Source of the DNA: Oscillospiraceae bacterium
Lineage (GTDB): Bacteria; Bacillota; Clostridia; Oscillospirales; Oscillospiraceae
Reading direction: 5' to 3'
Length of the DNA stretch: 8,407 bases
Assembly (NCBI GenBank): GCA_031266955.1
Contig: JAISAA010000174.1
Coordinates: forward strand, 1-8,407
Shown here piece after piece: positions 1 to 6,363 of this stretch. The translations under genes were made by a program, and so were the position numbers. The stretch's first letter is position 1, and every line of letters starts with the position of its first letter. The notes beneath the pieces are model-generated. The model was not told the origin of the DNA, searched no databases, and saw nothing but the letters and a program-made list of their open reading frames with translations.

Positions 1-185
1 GCCACACGGGGAATCCCGCGGGAATACAGAGCACCGTCAACGAGTTGCTCGCGTACATACAGCAAAATGGCTTGCAGCCGATAACCTCCGGCTACAACGT
101 GACGGTGAAAGAGGCGAAAACGCCGTTAGAGGTTGATGAGATGGTCGTGGACATATACTTGGGAATAAGCCCGAACATTCTCTGA
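1..185 (+). CDS. C-terminal end of a regulator-like protein with a GyrI-like effector-binding fold (partial)
   Basis: The open frame enters from the left edge (first full codon at base 3) and ends at TGA 183-185, giving about 60 residues. The visible part has the pattern of the end of a GyrI-like, or SOUL/BmrR-type, effector-binding domain: a helix with LLAYIQQNGL, a short strand around GYNVTVKEA, then an acidic stretch and a final hydrophobic strand with MVVDIYLGI. In the family this domain binds hydrophobic ligands and is often fused to a MerR- or AraC-type DNA-binding domain, which would lie outside the window. If so, it could control the bacteriocin locus that starts 146 bases downstream, where an inverted repeat overlaps the promoter region. 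The family call rests on pattern only; a stand-alone GyrI-like protein is equally possible. Confidence 0.5.
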   Translation, partial: HTGNPAGIQSTVNELLAYIQQNGLQPITSGYNVTVKEAKTPLEVDEMVVDIYLGISPNIL

Positions 186-255
186 TTTTATTTTGGTATC
201 ATCGCGCGAGGGAAGCATTGGGTGTACAACTTTGTGGAACGAACGCGTTTGATAT

Positions 256-298
256 CCGCCGGGTGAGCCTACCTGCTAGCGGTAGGTGCCACGGGCGG
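256..298. promoter_or_regulatory. Nested inverted repeat upstream of the peptide genes (candidate operator)
   Basis: Three paired blocks are nested around one centre near base 277: CCGCC 256-260 with GGCGG 294-298, GTG 263-265 with CAC 290-292, and CCTACC 268-273 with GGTAGG 281-286, with a 7-base loop. No T-run follows, so it is not a Rho-independent terminator for the upstream gene. It lies where the -35 element of the TATAAT box at 302-307 should be, with its centre about 37 bases before the predicted start of transcription. That placement suggests a regulator site, possibly for the upstream regulator-like gene. This role is inference. Confidence 0.4.
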
Positions 299-301
299 TA
301 A

Positions 302-307
302 TATAAT
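302..307 (+). promoter_or_regulatory. -10 box TATAAT of the probable bacteriocin operon promoter
   Basis: A perfect TATAAT lies 23 bases before the ATG at 331. It predicts transcription from about base 314, just ahead of the Shine-Dalgarno sequence AGAGG at 317-321. The hexamer 17 bases upstream (279-284, GCGGTA) does not resemble TTGACA, and no extended -10 TG is present. A promoter with a strong -10 and no -35 usually needs an activator, which fits the dyad lying over the -35 region. Confidence 0.5.
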
Positions 308-330
308 CTAAACGAAAGAGGTTTCATCAA

Positions 331-585
331 ATGGAAAATACATTGGTATTGAACCCGGGGTTTGGGTTCGAAGAACTGAGAGAAGACGAGTTGCTCGCTG
401 TGGATGGCGGTAACTGGTTGTCAACTCTGTGTGGAGTGGCTCTCATAGTGGGTTCCGTCGCGGTGGCCGCTGCGGCGATTGTTTCAGCTGTATCAACGGG
501 TGGACTTACAGTGCCCATTGCAGTAAAAGCGACTGCGCAGGCTGTGGTTGGAGTAATAGGCGGGTTGGCGTTAATTTTTGGTTGA
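331..585 (+). CDS. Double-glycine leader bacteriocin-type precursor, peptide 1
   Basis: An 84-residue precursor. Residues 1-27 form a leader ending in DELLAVDGG, matching the double-glycine consensus: Leu at -12, Glu at -8, Leu at -7, Val at -4 and Gly-Gly at -2/-1. C39 peptidase transporters cut after such a pair. The predicted 57-residue core starts Asn-Trp (N28-W29), is very hydrophobic and rich in Ala, Val and Gly, has one Cys (C34), one Lys (K66), and a GxxxG motif at G74-G78. The Shine-Dalgarno AGAGG at 317-321 is 9 bases before the ATG. The gene is 23 bases ahead of the second precursor and in the same direction as the exporter genes. It resembles class IIb (two-peptide) bacteriocins of the lactobin/cerein 7B type; a signalling peptide is less likely for such a long hydrophobic core. 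No modifying enzyme is encoded nearby. Activity is inferred. Confidence 0.85.
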   Translation: MENTLVLNPGFGFEELREDELLAVDGGNWLSTLCGVALIVGSVAVAAAAIVSAVSTGGLTVPIAVKATAQAVVGVIGGLALIFG

Positions 586-608
586 TTTTAGAAAGGTAGG
601 TTGCTTTT

Positions 609-863
609 ATGACATTCGAATTTTCAAACGAGTTTTTTTCTGATTTGAGTGCGGACGAATTATTTCTGATAGATGGCGGCGGTTTTTGGGGAGGGGTATC
701 CGTTATTGCCGCAGGCGTGGGCATTATCGCGATTTCGGTCGGCGCTGTGATTGCAGCCCCTGTAACTGTAGCTGCCGCTGTTTTGTACACAGTTGGTATT
801 ATTGCAGGGCAGTTTGCTGTCGGCGGTGGGATTGCGATGTCGCTTCAAGGACTGGTGCGCTAA
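609..863 (+). CDS. Double-glycine leader bacteriocin-type precursor, peptide 2
   Basis: Also 84 residues. The leader (1-24) ends DELFLIDGG, with Leu at -12, Glu at -8, Leu at -7 and Ile at -4 before the Gly-Gly pair. It shares Phe -15, Leu -12, Asp -9, Glu -8, Leu -7, Asp -3 and Gly-Gly with peptide 1. A third Gly (G25) follows, so cleavage after G25 is possible, though consensus spacing favours G24. The 60-residue core begins GFWGG, contains no Cys, has a long Val/Ile/Ala/Gly stretch broken by Pro51, a GxxxG motif at G63-G67, a GGG at 72-74 and a C-terminal Arg. AAAGGTAGG at 592-600 ends 8 bases before the ATG. Size, order and matching leaders suggest the partner of peptide 1 in a two-component bacteriocin; two independent bacteriocins remain possible. 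Confidence 0.85.
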   Translation: MTFEFSNEFFSDLSADELFLIDGGGFWGGVSVIAAGVGIIAISVGAVIAAPVTVAAAVLYTVGIIAGQFAVGGGIAMSLQGLVR

Positions 864-876
864 CAAGTAAGACAGT

Positions 877-917
877 GGAACACATACCGTACATTTCTTC
901 TGTACGGTATGTGTTCC
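877..917 (+). terminator. Perfect 17-bp hairpin after the two peptide genes (attenuator or partial terminator)
   Basis: GGAACACATACCGTACA at 877-893 is exactly complementary to 901-917, with a 7-base loop. The hairpin starts 13 bases after the stop of peptide 2. What follows is TTGGATTATATAAAAG rather than a solid run of T, so full termination is unlikely. Between precursor and exporter genes, such a hairpin would raise the peptide mRNA over the transporter mRNA, by partial termination or by protecting a processed 3' end. The structure is seen; the role is inferred. Confidence 0.7.
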
Positions 918-952
918 TTGGATTATATAAAAGAAAGGAAATTGGGAGTAAC

Positions 953-1348
953 GTGAAAAAGATTGTCCGCAATTTCAAAATAATAATTCCTCTTTCGTTG
1001 CTTGTTGCAATAGGTGGATTGAGATTTGAAACAATGAGTTCACTATTATTAGTTATTCCTGCATTATTAGCGCTAAGTATAGTGCGTACATTGAAGAAAT
1101 CTCAAGCCGTTAACCAGAAAAAGGGCGCAATTGTGGAAAGGTATGGTTTTGCAGTAACAAAATTCTTGCTGGTTTTTTATTCAAATTTACTGGCAGTTCT
1201 TGTTGCGATGTATATTGTACCTACTATTGATACCCTGGAATTCAAATGGTATCATATGTGGGTAATTTTGCCAACGGTCGCGGCCCTTATTTGGATGTTG
1301 CGTTTTTTGATTATGAATCAAAAAAATATATTTACAGATAAAATATAA
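953..1348 (+). CDS. Small four-helix membrane protein, candidate bacteriocin immunity protein
   Basis: A 131-residue protein with four likely membrane helices at about 8-23, 28-45, 70-91 and 102-121. Basic residues follow helix 2 (RTLKKS at 45-50 and KK at 56-57), suggesting both ends inside. I recognise no named family. Its place between the peptide genes and the exporter, its size and its membrane nature fit a dedicated immunity protein; an accessory export factor is the alternative. The start is GTG at 953 with GGGAG at 944-948, a slightly short 4-base gap. The open frame continues upstream to ATG 686, but that part overlaps peptide 2 in another frame and encodes an implausible Cys/Arg-rich stretch, so I rejected it. 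The gene is about 36% GC by hand count, far below the exporter genes, hinting at a separate origin. Confidence 0.7.
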   Translation: MKKIVRNFKIIIPLSLLVAIGGLRFETMSSLLLVIPALLALSIVRTLKKSQAVNQKKGAIVERYGFAVTKFLLVFYSNLLAVLVAMYIVPTIDTLEFKWYHMWVILPTVAALIWMLRFLIMNQKNIFTDKI

Positions 1349-1425
1349 CAGGAAATATTCTCAACTATACTGAAAGACGCGATATTTTTGATTCACAACC
1401 AAAGAATAGGGTGGAATAATTCAAA

Positions 1426-3663
1426 GTGTTCAATTTAATCAGACCTTACCCCACCATCCTCCAACACGACATAACCGACTGCGGCGCGGCGTGCCTCGCG
1501 GTCGTATGCCGCACGCACGGCCTCAAAATCCCCATTACCCGCATCCGCGAGGTCGCGGGCACGGACAAAATGGGCACAAACGCCTACGGCATGGTAAAAG
1601 CCGCCGAGAAGTTAGGCTTCTCCGCCAAGGGCGTCAAAGGCAACAAGGAAGCGTTTTTCTCAGGCTTTCCGCTCCCCGCCATCGCGCACGTCGTAGTCGA
1701 CGGGTCGCTGCTGCACTATGTCGTCATACATAAAATAACGCAAAAGCAAGTCATAATAGCGGACCCCGCGAAAGGGCTGCGTAAAATTACGCCGGAGGAA
1801 TTCTTCAAAGAGTGGACCGGCGTATTGATCCTGCTCGCGCCGACGCAGCAGTTTGAAAAAGGCGACCAGACAAAAAGCATCTGGTCGCGTTTTTTGGGGC
1901 TGCTCGTTCCGCAAAAGGGACTGCTCATAAATGTGTTTTTTACGTCGCTGATATATACGATCCTCGGCATAGGCGCGTCGTTCTACTTCAAGGTGATGAT
2001 GGACGAGATACTGCCGAATATGCTCTCGCGCAGCCTGCACATCATATCCGTCGGCGTCATAGCGCTGTACCTGTTCCAGATACTGCTCGGCGCGTTTCGG
2101 TCGCATATGCTGCTGCATATGAGTCAGCGGCTTGATATCAACCTCATACTCGGGTATTATCATCACGTGCTGGGGCTGCCTATGAGCTTCTTCGGGACGC
2201 GGAAGGTCGGGGAGATAATCTCGCGGTTTCAGGACGCCTCGAAGATACGCGAGGCCATAACGGGGGCGGCGCTGTCCATTATGATAGATACCGTGATGGC
2301 TGTCGCGGGCGGGATCATTTTGTATACGCAGAGCGCGGCGATGTTTGTGATAGCCGTCATAATTATCGCGCTGTACGGCGTCATCGTGTTCGCGTTCAAT
2401 AAGCCGCTGCGCGAGAACAACAAACAGAGCATGGAGGAAAACGCGCAGCTCACGAGCTACCTCGTGGAGTCGCTCAACGGCGTGGAGACAGTCAAGGCGT
2501 TCAACTCGGAGAGGACGGCGAACGCGGAGACGGAGAAGAAATACGTCAAGCTGCTGCGCACAGTGTTCAAGGGCGGCGTGCTGAACAACTTCTCCGGCTC
2601 GCTGACGGGATTTATCGCGGCCGTCGGGGGCGTCGTCATACTGTGGGCGGGCGCCGTGCGCGTCATAAACGGCGATATGACAATAGGAGGGCTGCTGACG
2701 TTCAACGCGCTGCTCGCGTATTTCCTCGACCCCGTGAAAAACCTCATAAACCTCCAGCCGGCAATGCAGACCGCTATAGTCGCCTCCGACAGGCTCGGGG
2801 AGATACTCGATCTGGAGCTCGAAAAGCCGGAGAACGAGGAGCGGAAAATATCGCCGGAGTCGCTGCGGCAGGCCATTGTGTTCAAGGGCGTGGACTTCCG
2901 GTACGGGACGCGGCAGCTCGTGCTGCAAAATATCAGCCTCAAAATCGAGCCCGGCGAGAAGATAGCGCTCGTCGGCGAGAGCGGATCGGGCAAGACTACG
3001 CTCGTGAAGCTGCTGCTGAGCTTCTACCCGTGGGAAAAGGGCGAGATACAAATCGGAAATTACAACCTGAAGGATATGAATATAGAGGCGCTGCGCGAGA
3101 AGATAGCGTACATCTCGCAGGACATATTTTTGTTCTCCGGCACGATATACGAAAACCTGACGCTCGGTATGGAAGACCCGAATATGGAGGAAGTCGTGCG
3201 AGTGGCGACGATGACGTGCGCGCACGACTTCATAAGCCAAATGCCGCTGCGCTACGAGACGTATCTGGAGGAGAACGGCGCGAACCTCTCCGGCGGGCAG
3301 AAGCAGCGCATCGCCATAACGCGCGCGCTGCTGAAAAACCCGGACATCCTCATAATGGACGAGGCGACGAGCAACCTGGACAGCATAACGGAGAAGGCGA
3401 TAAGCCGCATGATAGACGAGCAGACCGCCGGGCTGACGACGATAATCATAGCGCACCGCCTGAGTACGATAATGCGCTGCGACACGATTTATCTGATGGA
3501 CGGCGGCAAGATAACGGAAAGCGGCAGCCACGCGGAGCTTATGCGCGCGCGCGGACGGTACTACGAGCTCTGGCGCGAGCAGATACCGGACTCGGAGCCC
3601 GCAGAAATTGAAAATAAAGCGGCGTCCGCCGCGGGATCGGAAAGCGAGGCGGCGGGAGCGTGA
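1426..3663 (+). CDS. Peptidase-containing ABC transporter (C39 bacteriocin maturation and export)
   Basis: A 745-residue fused protease, permease and ATPase, normal length for the family. The N-terminal C39 peptidase (about 1-135) has catalytic Cys19 in QHDITDCGAAC, oxyanion-hole Gln13, His97 in LLHYVVI and Asp113 in ADP. The transmembrane domain (about 160-460) has hydrophobic segments near 166-185, 205-225, 281-323 and 393-432. The ATPase domain (about 484-718) has Walker A GESGSGKT 517-524, Q-loop Gln565, signature LSGGQ 621-625, Walker B ILIMDE 641-646 and switch His677. All key residues are intact. The family cuts double-glycine leaders inside the cell and exports the core as a dimer. 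The start is GTG 1426, with AGGGTGG at 1408-1414 some 11 bases upstream. After about 718 the tail is Ala/Glu-rich and poorly conserved. Its TGA overlaps the next gene's GTG, so translation is probably coupled. The obvious substrates are the two peptides at 331-863. Confidence 0.95.
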   Translation: MFNLIRPYPTILQHDITDCGAACLAVVCRTHGLKIPITRIREVAGTDKMGTNAYGMVKAAEKLGFSAKGVKGNKEAFFSGFPLPAIAHVVVDGSLLHYVVIHKITQKQVIIADPAKGLRKITPEEFFKEWTGVLILLAPTQQFEKGDQTKSIWSRFLGLLVPQKGLLINVFFTSLIYTILGIGASFYFKVMMDEILPNMLSRSLHIISVGVIALYLFQILLGAFRSHMLLHMSQRLDINLILGYYHHVLGLPMSFFGTRKVGEIISRFQDASKIREAITGAALSIMIDTVMAVAGGIILYTQSAAMFVIAVIIIALYGVIVFAFNKPLRENNKQSMEENAQLTSYLVESLNGVETVKAFNSERTANAETEKKYVKLLRTVFKGGVLNNFSGSLTGFIAAVGGVVILWAGAVRVINGDMTIGGLLTFNALLAYFLDPVKNLINLQPAMQTAIVASDRLGEILDLELEKPENEERKISPESLRQAIVFKGVDFRYGTRQLVLQNISLKIEPGEKIALVGESGSGKTTLVKLLLSFYPWEKGEIQIGNYNLKDMNIEALREKIAYISQDIFLFSGTIYENLTLGMEDPNMEEVVRVATMTCAHDFISQMPLRYETYLEENGANLSGGQKQRIAITRALLKNPDILIMDEATSNLDSITEKAISRMIDEQTAGLTTIIIAHRLSTIMRCDTIYLMDGGKITESGSHAELMRARGRYYELWREQIPDSEPAEIENKAASAAGSESEAAGA

Positions 3664-5195
3664 ACAGGAATACGCTTGTGGACATAGGCGAAATAACTGA
3701 CAGCCGCGAGGTTCTGGCCGAAAAGCCGCACAGGGCAATGTCTCTGTTCGCCTACTTGCTCATAGCGCTGCTCGCGGCGGCGGTAGTGTGGATGTGCGTC
3801 GGGGAGATAGATTACTACGTAAAAGCGCAGGGCGAGGTGCGCCCGAACGAGGCTGTCGGCACTGTCCGCGCGGCGGTGACGGGGCGCGTTACGGAATCAA
3901 ACCTTGAAGAGGGCAAATCAGTCCGCCGCGGCGATACGCTGTTCCGCGTGGACGCGCAGTCGCAGCTGAACACCGTGGAAATTCTCAGGCGTCAGCACGA
4001 GGACATTTCAGCGGAAATGCAAAGCCTTGAACGCCTCCGCGAGAGTGTCATAGCGGGTGAAAATCTGTTCGACCCCGGCGACGCGGAACAGTCAGACTAC
4101 TATTACAAATATCAAAAATACGTGACCGACACAGCCCTTGCCGCCGAACAGGTGCGGAACACAAATCTCGACGTCGAGCGGCTGCGCTCTGACGCGCGCG
4201 TGTCCGGCAGTCTCGCCGAGGAAAGCCGCGGGAGGACGGCGGCGGAGCTCGACGCACTCCGGCTGCTGCGTGATTCGTTAGAGTGCGGCGAAAACCTCGT
4301 CCCGCCGGAAAACGCGGAGCAGCATATGCGGTACGCCGATTACGAGCTCACGCTTGAACGGTACGATGAGATAGTCCGGCAGAGAACAAGCGCGCTCGAC
4401 CGCGCGGAAAAACTGTTTGAGGCGGGCGGCGCGGCGCAAAAGGATTTGGACAACGCGCGATTCGAGCTCGACTCCGCGCTGCTGGAAATTGAAAAATACA
4501 AGAACGAAACGCTGCTGTCAGTAGAGCAGGGCGTCACCGCGCTTGAAAAGAACCTGAACGACTTAGACGCGTCGATACGCAGCGCGCAGGCGGTCTTGTC
4601 GTCCGTCGCCGGGCGCGGCTACAGTGAGGAGCTGACGGCGGAAAAGAGCAAGCTTGATATGCTCGCGTCGATATCCGACACGCTGTTCTCCCTGCAAAGC
4701 AATCTCGACGCGCTGCAAAAGGATTTAGACGCTTTGACGTTCTCCGCGGACGAAACGCGCGCCGTCGCGCCGATAGACGGTACTCTGAGTCTGTACACGG
4801 AGCTGAATGTCGGCGACTTCATACAGAGCGGCGCCGAGCTCGCCGTCATAATCCCGGCGTCCGGCGGCGATCACAAGGTCTCGCTGGCGATCTCCAACGC
4901 CGATATCGCCGATATCGCGGAGGGGCAGGAGATACATTACCGCTTCGCGGCGCTGCCGTTCGGCGAGTACGGCGAGATGACAGGGCGCATTACAAAAATA
5001 TCGACCGACGCGCGAAGCGACAATTCCGGGCGGAGCTACTATCTCGCGGAGGCCGAGCTCGACGGGAGCGTGCTTTATGACAAAAACGGCAAAAGCGGCG
5101 AGATAAAAGTCGGAATGACAGCCGAGGCGCGCGTCATAACGAAGTCGAGAAGGATAATCTACTGGGTGCTTGAAAAGCTGGATTTCATAAATTAA
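3660..5195 (+). CDS. HlyD-family membrane fusion (adaptor) protein of the peptide exporter
   Basis: A 511-residue protein. The N-terminus (1-26) is cytoplasmic, with a membrane anchor at about 27-47. A lipoyl-like half follows at about 64-98 (VGTVRAAVTGRVTESNLEEGKSV), then a long coiled-coil region (about 103-360), the second lipoyl half (about 366-398, with APIDGTLS and NVGDFI) and a beta-barrel domain to a basic tail ending in WVLEKLDFIN. This is the order of HlyD/CvaA-type adaptors, which sit on an ABC exporter and extend the conduit outward. The start is GTG 3660-3662, overlapping the transporter's TGA (GTGA). Inside the coiled coil a motif around LR[ED]S...GENL..P..AEQ occurs twice, at 126-144 and 203-221, exactly 77 residues apart with 11 of 19 identical positions. 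It serves the same transport complex as the upstream transporter and downstream TolC-like gene. Confidence 0.92.
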   Translation: MNRNTLVDIGEITDSREVLAEKPHRAMSLFAYLLIALLAAAVVWMCVGEIDYYVKAQGEVRPNEAVGTVRAAVTGRVTESNLEEGKSVRRGDTLFRVDAQSQLNTVEILRRQHEDISAEMQSLERLRESVIAGENLFDPGDAEQSDYYYKYQKYVTDTALAAEQVRNTNLDVERLRSDARVSGSLAEESRGRTAAELDALRLLRDSLECGENLVPPENAEQHMRYADYELTLERYDEIVRQRTSALDRAEKLFEAGGAAQKDLDNARFELDSALLEIEKYKNETLLSVEQGVTALEKNLNDLDASIRSAQAVLSSVAGRGYSEELTAEKSKLDMLASISDTLFSLQSNLDALQKDLDALTFSADETRAVAPIDGTLSLYTELNVGDFIQSGAELAVIIPASGGDHKVSLAISNADIADIAEGQEIHYRFAALPFGEYGEMTGRITKISTDARSDNSGRSYYLAEAELDGSVLYDKNGKSGEIKVGMTAEARVITKSRRIIYWVLEKLDFIN

Positions 5196-5211
5196 ATCGG
5201 GAGTATTACTG

Positions 5212-6282
5212 ATGAAAAAACTGAAATATATCCTTGCGGTCATAATTTGCTGCGCCGTAGTTTTCGCGCTTTCGCCGGGCGGCTTCGTCAGCGGAGAGGA
5301 TCAGGACGCGGAGCTTCCGGGACAAGAGCTGCCGGGTGAGGAAATGTCCCTCGACGAGCTGCTTGCGGCGATGGTAACGCAGATCGACGCGCTGACAAAT
5401 CAGGTGAATACTCTGACGGCGCAGCTTACGGCAATTCAAGGAGCCCTGTCCCCGTCCGAATACGACGGCGAGCTTCTGTCCCGGCAGCTTTCGCAGTCGC
5501 GCGAGACGGAGATATATATGTTCCGGACGGAATATATGAGCGTGTGCCTCGCGCGGCGAAGCGGCGAGCTGATGACGCGCCGCCGCGAGCTGCTCGAAAA
5601 ACAGCTCGCCGTCGAAAAGGTAAAGCTGTCGCTGGGCGAGAGCACGCGGGAGAGCGCAGACGCGCTTGTAAGCCAAAAGACAAACGTCGAGCGCCAAATC
5701 ACGCTGAACTACGAAACGTGGACTGTGAAGAAAAAATATCTTGACACAAAGCAGGGCGAGCGCGGCTACGAGTTTATTCAAAATTACACTATCCCGGACG
5801 AGATACCGCCGCCCTCCGTCAAGTCAGCCGACGAATTAAAATCCGCGTTGCTGGACAAAAACGCGACGCTGTATTCATACGGCAGCCAGATCGAAACGCT
5901 GAACGATTCGCTCGACGAAATGAGGCTGACGCCGGGCGCGGCGTATGAAGCCGCGGACTCAATACGCTCGGAGCTGAGCAACCTGAACGCGCAGTACGCC
6001 TTGTACGAAAAGCAGCTTTCGTGGGCGGCGCTCGGCAAGTACGCGGCGTATGAGGACGCCTTGGCGCGGTACAAGACTTATGAGGAGCTGCGCCCGGTAC
6101 TCAGCGAGCGGCTCGCGCTGCTCGACGAGACGTACGCGGCGGGCGAGATAAGCGAGCTTGAGCGCGCAAGCGGGCAGTATTCGATATATGAGGAGCTGTA
6201 CAACGCGGACGAGGCGACCGTTGCGCTGGTCGCAGCCGTCGCCGAATTGAACTTGATGGCTGAAGGGATCGTCACGGGGTAG
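5212..6282 (+). CDS. TolC-like exported coiled-coil protein, third exporter component
   Basis: A 356-residue protein with a signal peptide: basic MKKLK, hydrophobic core 6-20, likely cleavage near residue 21-28. An acidic linker follows (about 29-50). The rest is almost all alpha-helical. Two segments carry the hallmark of TolC half-repeats, a helix with a Gly-Glu-(Ser/Ile)-(Thr/Ser) turn: KLSLGESTRESADAL at 138-152 and YAAGEISELERA at 308-319. A proline-rich joint (IPDEIPPP, 194-201) separates the halves. It is shorter than classical TolC (more than 400 residues), and I see no clear strands for the outer-membrane barrel. A role as distal extension of the exporter is inferred from position, 16 bases after the HlyD gene with a good Shine-Dalgarno (CGGGAG to 5203, 8 bases before ATG). 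It could instead be an unrelated coiled-coil surface protein. The Cys pair at 13-14 lacks a proper lipobox. Confidence 0.68.
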   Translation: MKKLKYILAVIICCAVVFALSPGGFVSGEDQDAELPGQELPGEEMSLDELLAAMVTQIDALTNQVNTLTAQLTAIQGALSPSEYDGELLSRQLSQSRETEIYMFRTEYMSVCLARRSGELMTRRRELLEKQLAVEKVKLSLGESTRESADALVSQKTNVERQITLNYETWTVKKKYLDTKQGERGYEFIQNYTIPDEIPPPSVKSADELKSALLDKNATLYSYGSQIETLNDSLDEMRLTPGAAYEAADSIRSELSNLNAQYALYEKQLSWAALGKYAAYEDALARYKTYEELRPVLSERLALLDETYAAGEISELERASGQYSIYEELYNADEATVALVAAVAELNLMAEGIVTG

Positions 6283-6295
6283 GACTTTCAAAAAT

Positions 6296-6324
6296 TTGAC
6301 GGATATCAATGATTATGATAGTAT
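6296..6324 (+). promoter_or_regulatory. Sigma-A-type promoter of the aldo/keto reductase gene
   Basis: TTGACG at 6296-6301, a 17-base spacer, and TAGTAT at 6319-6324 predict a start near 6331. The reductase is therefore probably transcribed apart from the export operon. A small dyad, GTATG 6321-6325 with CATAC 6331-6335, overlaps the -10 and the predicted start, and ATTTGAC 6294-6300 pairs with GTCAAAT 6337-6343 outside it. Either could be an operator. Confidence 0.65.
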
Positions 6325-6350
6325 GAGGAGCATACGGTCAAATCAACATT

Positions 6351-6355
6351 GGAGG
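6351..6355 (+). promoter_or_regulatory. Shine-Dalgarno GGAGG that fixes the TTG start of the reductase
   Basis: GGAGG lies 8 bases before TTG 6364-6366, ideal spacing. The earlier in-frame TTG at 6349 would place this ribosome binding site inside the coding region and has no site of its own, so 6364 is the preferred start. Confidence 0.8.
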
Positions 6356-6363
6356 CACAAAAA

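Noticed and set aside
331..863. Peptides as substrates of a RiPP-modifying enzyme or as holins
   Set aside because: No radical SAM, LanM-type or YcaO-type gene is present in the window. The double-glycine leaders next to a C39 transporter argue for exported bacteriocins rather than holins.
686..952. Upstream extension of the membrane protein frame
   Set aside because: It overlaps peptide 2, encodes a Cys/Arg-rich stretch unlike the rest and runs through the hairpin. GTG 953 with GGGAG is a better start.
1366..1371. TATACT as a promoter for the transporter gene
   Set aside because: No acceptable -35 at 16-18 bases upstream; read-through from the peptide promoter is simpler.
2643..3611. Plus-strand open frame of 322 codons in another frame inside the transporter gene
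   Set aside because: Extreme Arg/Ala/Asp composition with no fold-like pattern; it is a frame shadow of the ATPase region.
1660..3738. Long minus-strand open frame of 692 codons opposite the transporter
   Set aside because: It lies opposite a gene with every transporter motif intact. Its composition is Arg/His/Tyr/Leu-rich with no domain pattern and no credible ribosome binding site, as expected of a shadow frame in GC-rich coding DNA.
4898..4915. Tandem 9-bp repeat CGCCGATAT x2
   Set aside because: It encodes Ala-Asp-Ile twice within the barrel domain of the HlyD protein in frame; two short copies are likely coincidence or minor slippage.
5248..5253. Cys pair near the end of the signal peptide as a lipoprotein site
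   Set aside because: The residues before C13/C14 are Val-Ile-Ile, without the small residue needed at -1, and the hydrophobic stretch continues afterwards. A signal peptidase I site further on fits better.
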